A DNA stretch of 52,462 bases, taken from contig JBMOMT010000061.1 of the NCBI GenBank assembly GCA_049324835.1, positions 1 through 52,462 of the forward strand, read 5' to 3'. Of this stretch, positions 24,876 through 33,247 are shown piece after piece. The notes beneath the pieces are model-generated. The model was not told where the DNA came from. It worked only from the letters and a program-made list of their open reading frames with translations, and ran no database searches. A program made the position numbers and the translations under genes. Each line of letters starts with the position of its first letter. Position 1 is the stretch's first letter. Origin of the DNA: JBMOMT01 sp049324835 (lineage in GTDB: Bacteria; Chloroflexota; Anaerolineae; CAYNKW01).

Positions 24876-25571
24876 ATGGGGTTCATCGTCATCGATTACG
24901 ATTCGTTGGTGCTGGTGATGGTATTTGCTTTTGCCGCCATCGGCCTTTCCCGTGGCTGGCTCACCGAGTTTATCAATACCGTGCTGCTGGTGCTGCTCTC
25001 GATCTTGCTCGTTGAACCAGAGATGTTGACCCCGATCCTGGAAAAGTTGAACGAGATCGGCAAGCTGTTGCTGGCCATGCTCAAAAGTGGCTTCGATCTC
25101 GGCGGGGCGCTCACCGAGTTCAAAGAGATGGACAATTTCATCGACCCGGCCAATCCTTACCCGGTGCTGCTGTTGTTGACGGTGGCATTGCTGGCCATGC
25201 AATACGCCGGCACACGCATCAAACTCACCGGCGATCTGAGCGCCCTGAGCCGCATTCTGGGGGCCATTCTGGGCGCGCTCAACGCCAATATCGTCGTCTC
25301 GCTGGGCAAAGAGCTGATCCGCAAATACACCGACCAGGTGCGCATCAACATGGTCACTACCCAGGTCAGCACGCAGGAGGTCCTGACCTTTCAGACTCAG
25401 GCGGCCAGCGTGCAGGCTCTCGCCCCAAGTGGGGTGGCGCTGGCCGTCAAGGATGCGCCGGTGGGGTTCCTGCCCGAATCGTATTGGATCTGGATCGGCG
25501 GGGCTGTGTTGGCTATCGGCGCGGTGTTGCTGCTCAGCCATCTCAGCAAAAAGCCCATCGGCCGACCGTGA
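24876..25571 (+). CDS. CvpA-like integral membrane protein in the dcw cluster
   Basis: A 231-aa protein with membrane segments near residues 8-25, 30-45, 93-110 and 205-222, and an Ala/Gly-rich segment around SRILGAILGALNANIVV. The N-terminal arrangement (YDSLVLVMVFAFAAIGLSRG) recalls CvpA/colicin V production-like proteins, but I cannot assign it firmly. The ATG at 24876 lies one base after the murG stop behind GAGGGGTG; the longer frame from 24660 is rejected. Embedded between murG and murC, a role in envelope synthesis is likely by context only. Confidence 0.78.
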   Translation: MGFIVIDYDSLVLVMVFAFAAIGLSRGWLTEFINTVLLVLLSILLVEPEMLTPILEKLNEIGKLLLAMLKSGFDLGGALTEFKEMDNFIDPANPYPVLLLLTVALLAMQYAGTRIKLTGDLSALSRILGAILGALNANIVVSLGKELIRKYTDQVRINMVTTQVSTQEVLTFQTQAASVQALAPSGVALAVKDAPVGFLPESYWIWIGGAVLAIGAVLLLSHLSKKPIGRP

Positions 25572-25584
25572 CAGCAGGTGCAGC

Positions 25585-26961
25585 ATGCACTATTATTTCG
25601 TGGGCATCGGCGGCATCGGCCTTTCGGCCATCGCCAAAGTACTGTTGGAACAGGGACACACCATCAGCGGCTCGGATCTCAAACTCTCGCCGGTGGCCCT
25701 GGCCCTGGCCGAGGCCGGCGCCACCGTCTACCGCGGGCACAACGCCGATCAACTGGGCAATCCAGACCTGGTGATCGTCTCATCGGCGGTGCCGCTTAAC
25801 AACCCAGAAGTGATCGTCGCCCGGCAGCGCGGCATCCCGGTGATCAAACGCGACCGTCTCCTGGGCGAGATGATGGCCGGCAAGGTCGGCATCGCCGTAG
25901 CCGGCACTCACGGCAAAACCACCACCGCCAGCCTGATCGTCCACACCTTGATCGCGCTGGGCCAGGACCCCACCTTTATCGTCGGGGGCGTGTTGGGTAA
26001 TCTGGGCACCAACGCCCGCGCCGGAGCAGGCCCGTTTTTCGTGATCGAGGCCGACGAGTACGACCTGGCGTTTCTGGGGCTGCGACCCCAGATCGCCGTG
26101 GTGACCCATCTGGAGCACGATCACCCCGACTGTTTTCCCAGCGTGGCGGATGTCGAGGCCGCCTTCCGGCAGTTTCTGGCCCTGGTGCCGCCGCAGGGCT
26201 GGGTTATCGGGTGCAGCGACGAACCGCGCGTGGCCGCCTTGCTGCAAGACGTACACAGCCAACAGGGTGCGCCGGGGGTGTGGCGTTATGGCGTCGGGGC
26301 CGAAGCCGACTGGCGGGCGGTGGATCTGGGACTCAACGAGGCCGGCGGGTACGACTTTGTGGCCCTTTACCAACAGACAGCCTGGGGACATTTTAGCCTG
26401 AGTGTTCCCGGCGTGCATAACGTCAAGAACGCGCTGGCAGCGGTGGCGGTGATGCACCGACTGGGGCTGGAGCCGGCTGCCCTGGCCGGCGCACTGGCCG
26501 CCTTCCGGCCCACGGAACGGCGCTTCCAGATCAAGGGCGAGGCTGCGGGCATCACGGTGGTGGACGATTACGCCCATCATCCCACCGAGGTGCGAGCTGC
26601 GCTGGCCGCCGCCCGCGATCGGTTTCCGGGGCGCAGCGTGTGGGCTGTTTTCCAGCCGCACACCTACAGCCGCACCCGGGCGTTGCTGGACGAGTTTGCG
26701 GCCTGTTTCGCCGACGCGGATCATGTCATCGTGCTGGACATTTACCCGGCCCGCGAGGTCGCCGCCGATTTTGCCGGCGTCAGCGCCCAGGCGCTGGTGG
26801 CCCGCATGGCCCACCCGGATGCGCGGCACATCGGCGCACACGCTGAGGCAGTGGATCATTTGCTGGCGCAGCTCCGGCCCGGCGACGTGCTCATCACCCT
26901 GGGCGCCGGAGATGGCAACCAGATCGGCGAGCAGGTATTGGCCCGGCTGGAGGCCCGATGA
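25585..26961 (+). CDS. murC: UDP-MurNAc:L-alanine ligase MurC
   Basis: A 458-aa Mur ligase adding the first L-Ala. It starts at MHYYFVGIGGIGLSAIAKVL, the family-typical nucleotide-binding beginning. The ATP loop is GTHGKTTTASLI (about 111-122), followed by EADEYDLAFL, THLEHDHPDCFP, GVHNVKNALAA, DDYAHHPTEVRAAL and AVFQPHTYSRT. The ATG at 25585 has AGGTG upstream; the longer frame from 25429 overlaps the preceding gene and is rejected. Its stop overlaps the start of a 53-codon ORF (ATGA). Confidence 0.96.
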   Translation: MHYYFVGIGGIGLSAIAKVLLEQGHTISGSDLKLSPVALALAEAGATVYRGHNADQLGNPDLVIVSSAVPLNNPEVIVARQRGIPVIKRDRLLGEMMAGKVGIAVAGTHGKTTTASLIVHTLIALGQDPTFIVGGVLGNLGTNARAGAGPFFVIEADEYDLAFLGLRPQIAVVTHLEHDHPDCFPSVADVEAAFRQFLALVPPQGWVIGCSDEPRVAALLQDVHSQQGAPGVWRYGVGAEADWRAVDLGLNEAGGYDFVALYQQTAWGHFSLSVPGVHNVKNALAAVAVMHRLGLEPAALAGALAAFRPTERRFQIKGEAAGITVVDDYAHHPTEVRAALAAARDRFPGRSVWAVFQPHTYSRTRALLDEFAACFADADHVIVLDIYPAREVAADFAGVSAQALVARMAHPDARHIGAHAEAVDHLLAQLRPGDVLITLGAGDGNQIGEQVLARLEAR

Positions 26962-27119
26962 CGGCGTCCAAAACAAGGCCACAACAACGTATCCAGGTGT
27001 TGCGCCAGCGACTGCCCACCCTCGAACGCCGCCGACGGGCAGCCTACCGACAGGCTCAGGCCTTTGCAGCCCGGTGGCTGTCCAACAGGACACGGGAAAA
27101 GCATGACGATCGGGGTTGA
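26958..27119 (+). CDS. Small Arg-rich ORF between murC and murB (53 aa)
   Basis: ATG at 26958 overlaps the murC stop as ATGA, and the frame runs 53 codons to TGA at 27117, overlapping the murB start by 17 bases. The product has 13 Arg and 2 Lys against 4 acidic residues and looks like one amphipathic helix (RQRLPTLERRRRAAYRQAQA). It fills the whole murC-murB gap, and both overlaps are typical of coupled genes. No family recognised; it could also be a translational bridge with no functional product. Confidence 0.5.
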   Translation: MTASKTRPQQRIQVLRQRLPTLERRRRAAYRQAQAFAARWLSNRTREKHDDRG

Positions 27120-28059
27120 GTTGGAACGATTGAAACAGATACTCGCCGGGCAACTGGCGCCGGAACGGGTGCGCGCCGACGAGCCGCTGGCTCGCCACAC
27201 CTTTTACCGCATCGGCGGCCCGGCGGATCTGCTGGTCACTGTCGAGAGTGCGGCGGAACTGGCCGCCGTCGTGGCGCTGGCCCGGCAACACGGTGTGCCG
27301 TTTTTCATCCTGGGCAACGGCTCCAACCTGCTGGTGGCCGATGCCGGCCTGCGTGGGTTGGTGGTGGAAAACCAGGCCAGGGCGGTGCAGTGGTTGGAAG
27401 GAGACGATGCCGCCACGGTTCGCGCTGAATCGGGTGCGTCGTTGAGCCGGCTGGCCCGCGAGGCCGCACGCCGCGGCTGGGATGGGCTGACCTGGGCCTG
27501 CGGTATCCCTGGCACGGTGGGGGGCGGTGTGGTGCAGAATGCCGGCGCTCACGGCAGCAGTCTGGCCGATGTGTTACACAGTATCGAGGTTCTGGACGCC
27601 GGCAGCCACACCCGGTTGATGGCGGTAAACGAGCTGGAGCTGGACTACCGCGACAGCCGCTTCAGAAAACCGGACGCCGGGCAGTGGGTCATCCTCACCG
27701 CCGAGATGGCCCTGCTCCGCGGCGACGCCGCGGCGCTGACGGCCCGCGTGGCCGAGTACGACACCTGGCGACGGATGCGCCAACCGGCGGGCGCCAGTTG
27801 CGGCTCGGTATTCAAGAACCCAACCGGCGATCACGCCGGCCGGCTGATCCAGGCTGCCGGTTTGAAAGGTCGGCGGGTTGGTGGGGCAGAGATTTCAACA
27901 CTGCACGCCAATTTCATCGTCAACCACGGCGGGGCCACCGCCGCCGGCGTGCTGGCGCTGATAGAGCTGGCCCGCCAGGCGGTGCAGCAGCAATTCGGCG
28001 TGAGCCTGGAGCTAGAGATGCAATTGGTGGGTTGCGAGTTGGCAAACTGTAACTGTTGA
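27103..28059 (+). CDS. murB: UDP-N-acetylenolpyruvoylglucosamine reductase MurB
   Basis: A 318-aa FAD-dependent reductase that makes UDP-MurNAc. Seen: TFYRIGGPADLLV, FILGNGSNLLVAD, GLTWACGIPGTVGGGVVQNAGAHG, LDYRDSRF, and ASCGSVFKNP with the proton-donating Ser. The ATG at 27103 fits the family start; the frame from 27064 is longer but lies in the Arg-rich ORF. The last two codons and the stop come from the left end of MITE-like element A5, so the original C-terminus was probably altered by that insertion. Confidence 0.95.
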   Translation: MTIGVELERLKQILAGQLAPERVRADEPLARHTFYRIGGPADLLVTVESAAELAAVVALARQHGVPFFILGNGSNLLVADAGLRGLVVENQARAVQWLEGDDAATVRAESGASLSRLAREAARRGWDGLTWACGIPGTVGGGVVQNAGAHGSSLADVLHSIEVLDAGSHTRLMAVNELELDYRDSRFRKPDAGQWVILTAEMALLRGDAAALTARVAEYDTWRRMRQPAGASCGSVFKNPTGDHAGRLIQAAGLKGRRVGGAEISTLHANFIVNHGGATAAGVLALIELARQAVQQQFGVSLELEMQLVGCELANCNC

Positions 28060-28169
28060 CCCTCCCGCAGGACTGGGAGTGGTTTCAAGCAGGAACCGGT
28101 TGGAATATTGAATGCGCCGAACGATTTCAGTTGGGTTGCCAGCCTGCGGGAGGGTAGGCTGAGTAGAAC
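28049..28169 (+). mobile_element. A-family MITE-like element, copy A5, inside the dcw operon
   Basis: A 121-bp element with left end GTAACTGTTGACCCTCCCGC and right end CCTGCGGGAGGG...GAGTAGAAC. The interior closely matches the reverse complement of copy A6 (40053-40172). It fills most of the 146-base gap between murB and ddl and would fold in mRNA through CTCCCGCAGG / CCTGCGGGAG arms. No clean flanking duplication remains. Confidence 0.8.
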
Positions 28170-28205
28170 GGGGACTGGTAACCTGGCGAGCAGCAGGCAA
28201 AGGCG

Positions 28206-29324
28206 ATGGCACAAAAGATTCGGGTGGGCATCATTTTTGGCGGTCGGTCGGGCGAGCACGAGGTATCGCTCGTCTCGGCCAGGGGCATCATGGCGGCCAT
28301 CGACCGCGAGAAATACCAGGTGCTGCCCATCGGCATCACGCGAGAAGGCCGATGGATCGCCGGCAGCGACCCCATGCATACGCTGCAATCGGGCCTGACG
28401 GGGGGGCATAACCAAACCGTCGCGCTGCTGAGCGATCCATCGCAGCCCGGGTTGCTGTGCCTGGAAGAGCAAAAAAACGGCTTACGGGCCGCTCGTCTGA
28501 GTGAGGTAGACGTGGTCTTTCCGGTGCTGCACGGCCCCTACGGCGAGGATGGCACCGTGCAGGGGCTGCTGGAACTGGCCAACCTGGCCTACGTGGGTGC
28601 GGGGGTGGCGGCATCGGCGCTGGGCATGGACAAAGTGCTGCAAAAGAGCCTGTTTCGTCAGCACGGCCTGCCGGTGGTGCAACACATCGCCGTTCTGCGC
28701 CGCGATTGGGAGCGCGACCCCGATGGTATCATCGAAAGGGTATTGGCCACCGTGGGCTGCCCCTGTTTCGTCAAACCGGCCAACCTGGGCTCCAGCATCG
28801 GCATAGGCAAGGCCCACGACGCGGCTGAGCTGCCGGTCGCGCTGGGCCAGGCTGCCCAATACGACCGCAAGATACTGATCGAAGAGGCCATCGACGCCCG
28901 CGAGATCGAGGTGAGTGTGCTGGGCAACGATGAGCCCATGGCTTCTGTGCCGGGCGAGATCGTGCCGTGCAACGAGTTTTACGACTATGCGGCCAAATAC
29001 ATCGACGACGACTCGGAGCTACTCATCCCGGCTGCCATTTCGCCGGCGCTGACGCGCCGCGTGCAGGAGCTGGCCGTGCGCGCCTTTCAGGCCATCGATT
29101 GCGCCGGCATGGCCCGCGTCGATTTTCTTCTGGAGCGAGACACAGACCGGGTCTATGTCAGCGAGTTGAACACCATCCCTGGCTTTACGCCCATCAGCAT
29201 GTATCCCAAGCTGTGGCAGGCCAGTGGCATCTCTTTTAGTGAACTGATCGACCGCTTGCTGGAGCTGGCGTTGGAGCGCCACCGCGACAAGAGCCGCTGC
29301 CGGACGGACTATCTGCCCGGTTAA
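28206..29324 (+). CDS. ddl: D-alanine--D-alanine ligase Ddl
   Basis: A 372-aa ATP-grasp ligase making D-Ala-D-Ala for MurF. Seen: IIFGGRSGEHEVSLVSA, HGPYGEDGTVQGLLEL, the substrate loop VGAGVAASALGMDK, FVKPANLGSSIGIGK, and the metal-binding end YVSELNTIPGFTPISMYPKLW. The ATG has AAAGGCG just upstream. It sits after the A5 element, 28 bases before ftsQ. Confidence 0.95.
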   Translation: MAQKIRVGIIFGGRSGEHEVSLVSARGIMAAIDREKYQVLPIGITREGRWIAGSDPMHTLQSGLTGGHNQTVALLSDPSQPGLLCLEEQKNGLRAARLSEVDVVFPVLHGPYGEDGTVQGLLELANLAYVGAGVAASALGMDKVLQKSLFRQHGLPVVQHIAVLRRDWERDPDGIIERVLATVGCPCFVKPANLGSSIGIGKAHDAAELPVALGQAAQYDRKILIEEAIDAREIEVSVLGNDEPMASVPGEIVPCNEFYDYAAKYIDDDSELLIPAAISPALTRRVQELAVRAFQAIDCAGMARVDFLLERDTDRVYVSELNTIPGFTPISMYPKLWQASGISFSELIDRLLELALERHRDKSRCRTDYLPG

Positions 29325-29351
29325 CGTTATACACCGACAAGGACAGCCATC

Positions 29352-30170
29352 GTGCGAGTGGTCCGACGCCGACAAAAAACTCTGGCACCACGCCGCAGGC
29401 GCTCCGAAACGCGCCAGGGATACATCTTTGAGGCGACGCTCCACACCGCTGCGCGGCGCTTTGACTGGCAACCGCTGGCCACGTTGTGGCGGGCGCACGG
29501 CGGCCCGGCGCTGAGTGTGCTGCTGCTGGCGCTGGTGGCCTGGGGGGGGTATGTTTTTTTCGCCACCGATGGTTTCTACGTCTACAGTGTGGCCGTCCAG
29601 GGCAACCTGGCGGTGCCTGAGATCGAGATCTTGCAGGCCAGCGGTTTGGACGGGCAGAGCATCTTTTGGGTGCAGCCGGAGCGAACGGCCGAGGCTGTGG
29701 CTGCCCTGCCCGACATCGTCTCGGCGACAGTGACCTGCCGCCTGCCGGCGATGGTGACCATCCACGTGGTCGAACGGCAGGCCGAGGTGCTGTGGCAGTG
29801 GAGAGACCGGCAGTACTGGGTGGATAGCTATGGCGTGGTATTACAACCCAGGGGCGCGCTCACCGATGCGCTGATCGTGCAGGACAGTGGCCCCGTACCA
29901 CCCAGCGTGGGCGGGCGGGTGGACGCCGCAGCAGTGACAGCCGCCCAGCAGTTGCACGCTCTGCGCCCGCAGTTACAAGCGGTGAGCTACGATGCCAGCC
30001 TGGGGCTGGTGTTCAAATCGGCGGGCGGCTGGCCGGTTTACCTGGGCGTGGGAGACGATATGGCGCTCAAACTGGCGATTCTGGACGCGCTGGAAGCCGA
30101 ACTGAAAAAACAGGGCGTCCAACCGACCTACATCGACCTGCGTTATCCCCAACAGCCGGTGTATCGTTGA
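29352..30170 (+). CDS. ftsQ: Cell division protein FtsQ/DivIB
   Basis: A 272-aa bitopic division protein. An Arg-rich cytoplasmic N-terminus (about 1-55) is followed by one membrane helix (about 57-75), a POTRA domain (FYVYSVAVQGNLAVPEIEIL... to VVERQAEVLW) and a beta domain (YWVDSYGVVLQPRG). FtsQ bridges early and late divisome proteins, working with FtsL/FtsB-type partners. Start is GTG with AAGGA upstream; assignment rests on domain order and position before sbp-ftsA-ftsZ. Confidence 0.9.
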   Translation: MRVVRRRQKTLAPRRRRSETRQGYIFEATLHTAARRFDWQPLATLWRAHGGPALSVLLLALVAWGGYVFFATDGFYVYSVAVQGNLAVPEIEILQASGLDGQSIFWVQPERTAEAVAALPDIVSATVTCRLPAMVTIHVVERQAEVLWQWRDRQYWVDSYGVVLQPRGALTDALIVQDSGPVPPSVGGRVDAAAVTAAQQLHALRPQLQAVSYDASLGLVFKSAGGWPVYLGVGDDMALKLAILDALEAELKKQGVQPTYIDLRYPQQPVYR

Positions 30171-30189
30171 GGGCCAGGAGTGAAAAGAG

Positions 30190-30558
30190 ATGTGGCTACC
30201 GTTGGTCGGGCTTTTGATCGGCATCGTCATCGGGTCGGTTTTTTCGCTCCAGATCCCGGCGCAGTATTCACGCTACACGGCCATGGCCATCCTGGCCGCG
30301 CTGGATTCGCTGCTGGGCGCGTTGCGGGCCGAGCTTCAGGGTGAGTACGATAACTGGATCTTTGTGACCGGCTTTTTCGGCAACGCGATTCTGGCGGCGG
30401 CGCTCACCTTTTTGGGTGATAGGATGGGCGTAGACCTGTACCTGGCGGCCATCGTGGCTTTTGGGGTGCGCCTTTTCCAGAATCTGGCCATCGTGCGGCG
30501 TATCCTTCTGGAAGCCTGGCGCGGCAATCGGCGACAAGGAGACGCCGCCACCGGCTGA
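30190..30558 (+). CDS. sbp: Small basic protein Sbp (DUF1290)
   Basis: A 122-aa membrane protein of the DUF1290 family, found beside ftsA/ftsZ in Gram-positives and related phyla. Diagnostic stretches: MWLPLVGLLIGIVIGSVFSL, LAALDSLLGALRAELQG, GFFGNAILAAALTFLG and VDLYLAAIVAFGVRLFQNLA, giving about three membrane segments and a basic tail. The function is not established; a role in division or envelope assembly is inferred from constant linkage with ftsA/ftsZ. Confidence 0.92.
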   Translation: MWLPLVGLLIGIVIGSVFSLQIPAQYSRYTAMAILAALDSLLGALRAELQGEYDNWIFVTGFFGNAILAAALTFLGDRMGVDLYLAAIVAFGVRLFQNLAIVRRILLEAWRGNRRQGDAATG

Positions 30559-30603
30559 GGTTTTCGCACCTGGCGTGGACAACGGGGAGAAAAAGAGGGA
30601 ATC

Positions 30604-31827
30604 GTGGAGAACATCATCGTCGGCATAGACGTGGGCACCACCAAAATCTGCACCCTCATCGGACAGGTGACCGACGGCCTGATACCTCGCATCGTCGGTG
30701 TGGGGGTTGTACCGTCGCGTGGCCTGCGCAAAGGGGTCATCGTCAACGTCCACGAGGCCACCGAGGCCATCGCCCGCTCGGTAGACAAGGCCGAAAAGAC
30801 GGCCGGCATACAGGTGGAGCGGGCCTACGTGGGCATCTCGGGCGATCATATCACCGGCGTCAACAGCCGGGGCGTGGTGGCCATCTCGCGCGGTGAACGA
30901 GGCGTGGTGGTGGGTGACATCGAGCGCGCCCTGGATGCTGCCCAGGCCATCGCCATCCCGCACAATCAAGAAGTGTTACACGTCATCCCCAGAAACTATA
31001 ACGTCGACGGCCAGGAAGGCATCCGCGAGCCACTGGGCATGCACGGCTTCCGGCTGGAAGTGGAAGCCCACATCATCACCGGCGCGCGCAGCGCCATTCA
31101 GAACCTGGTCAAATGTATCCAGGCGCTAGAGATCGAGATCGATGAACTGGTGCTGGATCCACTGGCCTCCGGCGAGGCGGCGCTCACCGAGACCGAACGT
31201 GAGATGGGCGTAGTACTGGCCGACATCGGCGGCGGCACCACCGACATTGGCATTTTCATCGAGGGCAGTGTGTGGCACACCGTGATCTTGCCGGTGGGCG
31301 GCCATCACCTGACCAACGACATCGCTGTGGGTCTGCGTGCGCCCTATGCCACCGCCGAAGAGATCAAAAAGAAACACGGTCACGCCCAGCCGGCGCGGAT
31401 CATCGAAACGGAAACACTCGACATTGCCGCTTTTGGTGAACAGACGCGTCAAAAGGTGCCGCGTCGATTCCTGGCCGAGATCATCGAGGCCCGCACCGAG
31501 GAGATTTTCGAGCTGATCCTCAAAGAGATCAAACGTTCTGGCTACGATGGCCTGCTCCCGGCGGGGCTGGTGCTGTGCGGTGGCACCGCCGATCTGAACG
31601 GCATCCAGGAATTGGGCCGCGAGATACTGGGCCTGCCGGTGCGGGTGGGCGCGCCCCGCAGCCTGCGTGGACTGGTGGATGTGTTGAACGATCCGGCCTA
31701 CGCCACCGGAGTGGGGCTGTTGCTGTGGGGCATCCAACAAGAGAGCACGTTGCGTCCTCGGACGAGCAAACCCGGCGTGACGCGCAAGATCACTCAATGG
31801 CTGCGGCGGGCCTTTCTGCCGCGCTGA
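30604..31827 (+). CDS. ftsA: Cell division protein FtsA
   Basis: A 407-aa actin-like ATPase that tethers FtsZ to the membrane. It starts IIVGIDVGTTKICTLIG (phosphate 1 motif), has the 1C-domain region around GISGDHITGVNSRGVVAI, VVLADIGGGTTDIGIF (phosphate 2) and GLVLCGGTADLNGI (adenosine motif). The C-terminal ITQWLRRAFLPR is a plausible amphipathic membrane-targeting helix. GTG start with AGAGGGA upstream. A hairpin lies in the 83-base gap to ftsZ. Confidence 0.95.
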   Translation: MENIIVGIDVGTTKICTLIGQVTDGLIPRIVGVGVVPSRGLRKGVIVNVHEATEAIARSVDKAEKTAGIQVERAYVGISGDHITGVNSRGVVAISRGERGVVVGDIERALDAAQAIAIPHNQEVLHVIPRNYNVDGQEGIREPLGMHGFRLEVEAHIITGARSAIQNLVKCIQALEIEIDELVLDPLASGEAALTETEREMGVVLADIGGGTTDIGIFIEGSVWHTVILPVGGHHLTNDIAVGLRAPYATAEEIKKKHGHAQPARIIETETLDIAAFGEQTRQKVPRRFLAEIIEARTEEIFELILKEIKRSGYDGLLPAGLVLCGGTADLNGIQELGREILGLPVRVGAPRSLRGLVDVLNDPAYATGVGLLLWGIQQESTLRPRTSKPGVTRKITQWLRRAFLPR

Positions 31828-31832
31828 AAAAA

Positions 31833-31870
31833 CTCGGAACGGCTGTCAGAACAGGCCGTCTGGCGCCGAG
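31833..31870 (+). promoter_or_regulatory. Hairpin in the ftsA-ftsZ spacer
   Basis: Nested inverted repeats: outer CTCGG / CCGAG and inner ACGGCTGT / ACAGGCCGT (one bulge). It is not followed by a T-run, so it is more likely an mRNA processing or stability element than a terminator. It ends 40 bases before the ftsZ ATG. Confidence 0.45.
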
Positions 31871-31910
31871 TGAATACCCGTTATCCACATCGAGCTGAAA
31901 GGAGATCAAA

Positions 31911-33029
31911 ATGCGTTCACAACACACCCAAGAAGTCGAGAATTTTGCCCAAATCAAAGTGATGGGCATCGGCGGGGGCGGTTCCAACGCCGTCAACCGT
32001 ATGATCGAGGCTGGCATCCAGGGCGTCGAGTTTATCGCCATCAACACCGATGCCCAGGCCCTGATGCTCTCCAACGCTCCAACCCGCATCCGCATCGGAG
32101 ACAAGCTGACCAAGGGGCTCGGCTCCGGCGGCAATCCCGATATCGGCCAAAAGGCGGCCGACGAGTCGTCGGACGACATCTACGAAGTGCTCCAGGACGC
32201 CGACATGGTGTTCATCACCGCCGGCATGGGCGGCGGCACCGGCACCGGGGCATCGCACATCATCGCTCAGATCGCCCGTGAAGCGGGCGCGTTGACCATC
32301 GGCGTGGTGACGCGGCCCTTTGCCTTCGAGGGCACGCAGCGCCAGCGCACGGCTCTGCAGGGCATCGAAAAGCTCAAAGAGCACGTCGATACCCTGATCG
32401 TCATTCCCAACGACCGTTTGCTGGAAGTGGCTGACCGGCGCGCCTCGCTGCAAGATGCCTTCCGCCTGGCCGACGACGTGCTGCGCCAGGGCATCCAGGG
32501 CATCTCGGAACTGATCACCGTGCCCGGTCTGATCAACCTGGATTTCGCCGACGTGCGCACCATCATGAGCGAGGGTGGCGCGGCGCTGATGGCCGTAGGC
32601 AGGGCCAGCGGCGAAGATCGGGCCGCCAAGGCCGCTCAGGAGGCCATTTCGAGCGCGTTGCTCGACGTGACCATCGACGGCGCGCGGGGTATTCTGTTCA
32701 ACGTGCGGGGTGGCAAAGACCTCAGCCTGTTCGAAGTGAACGAAGCCGCCGAGATCATTCGCCAGACGGCCCACCCGGACGTGAACATTATCTTTGGCGC
32801 CGTCATCGACGACCAGATGCAGGACGAGATCCAGATCACGGTCATCGCCACCGGTTTTGAGGCCAGCGCGCCGCACCGTCCGACGGTGGCGCCGGCTACG
32901 GTGCCTGCAGGACGCAAGACGACGGTCAGCCGCGCTGCGGCTCCTGCCGAGGCGGTGGACTTTCCGGTGCAGGTCTTTGATCCGGATGATTTCAACATCC
33001 CGACCTTTATGCGCAAGCATTACAAGTAG
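31911..33029 (+). CDS. ftsZ: Cell division GTPase FtsZ
   Basis: A 372-aa tubulin-like GTPase forming the division ring. Seen: KVMGIGGGGSNAVNRM, the tubulin signature AGMGGGTGTGASHIIA, the synergy loop LINLDFADVRTIM, and the short C-terminal peptide DFNIPTFMRK that binds FtsA and other partners. AAAGGAG lies before the ATG. Last gene of the dcw cluster; a strong terminator follows at 33153. Confidence 0.97.
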   Translation: MRSQHTQEVENFAQIKVMGIGGGGSNAVNRMIEAGIQGVEFIAINTDAQALMLSNAPTRIRIGDKLTKGLGSGGNPDIGQKAADESSDDIYEVLQDADMVFITAGMGGGTGTGASHIIAQIAREAGALTIGVVTRPFAFEGTQRQRTALQGIEKLKEHVDTLIVIPNDRLLEVADRRASLQDAFRLADDVLRQGIQGISELITVPGLINLDFADVRTIMSEGGAALMAVGRASGEDRAAKAAQEAISSALLDVTIDGARGILFNVRGGKDLSLFEVNEAAEIIRQTAHPDVNIIFGAVIDDQMQDEIQITVIATGFEASAPHRPTVAPATVPAGRKTTVSRAAAPAEAVDFPVQVFDPDDFNIPTFMRKHYK

Positions 33030-33152
33030 CGCTGTCTGTGGCGCGTACAAGACGAATAGCGGCTCTTGCCCGGCGGCCTGACCGCGCCGCTGCAGGTCGG
33101 CGATGGTCGACGCCCCCTGCCGGGCGTGATGGGCCATTGCATCCCCTCCAAC

Positions 33153-33187
33153 CTCCCCCTTCCCTCGCGGAAGGGGGAGCATCTTTT
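33153..33187 (+). terminator. Rho-independent terminator of the dcw operon
   Basis: A perfect 11-bp stem CTCCCCCTTCC / GGAAGGGGGAG with loop CTCGC, followed by CATCTTTT. It lies 124 bases after the ftsZ stop. The T-run overlaps the -35 of the next promoter. Confidence 0.85.
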
Positions 33188-33214
33188 GCCCCGCCTTCCA
33201 GGCCGTGATAGAAT
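33186..33214 (+). promoter_or_regulatory. Promoter of the YfbR-like gene
   Basis: TTGCCC (33186-33191), 17 bases, TAGAAT (33209-33214), 33 bases before the ATG. Confidence 0.65.
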
Positions 33215-33247
33215 GGAGCCATCCACAACACGCGGGAGGAACCGTCC

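Noticed and set aside
25780..27552. 590-codon leftward ORF opposite murC and murB
   Set aside because: Both rightward genes have full family motifs; this is a shadow frame.
28041..28177. 8-bp target duplication around element A5
   Set aside because: GGCAAACT and GGGGACTG match only partly; cannot be claimed.
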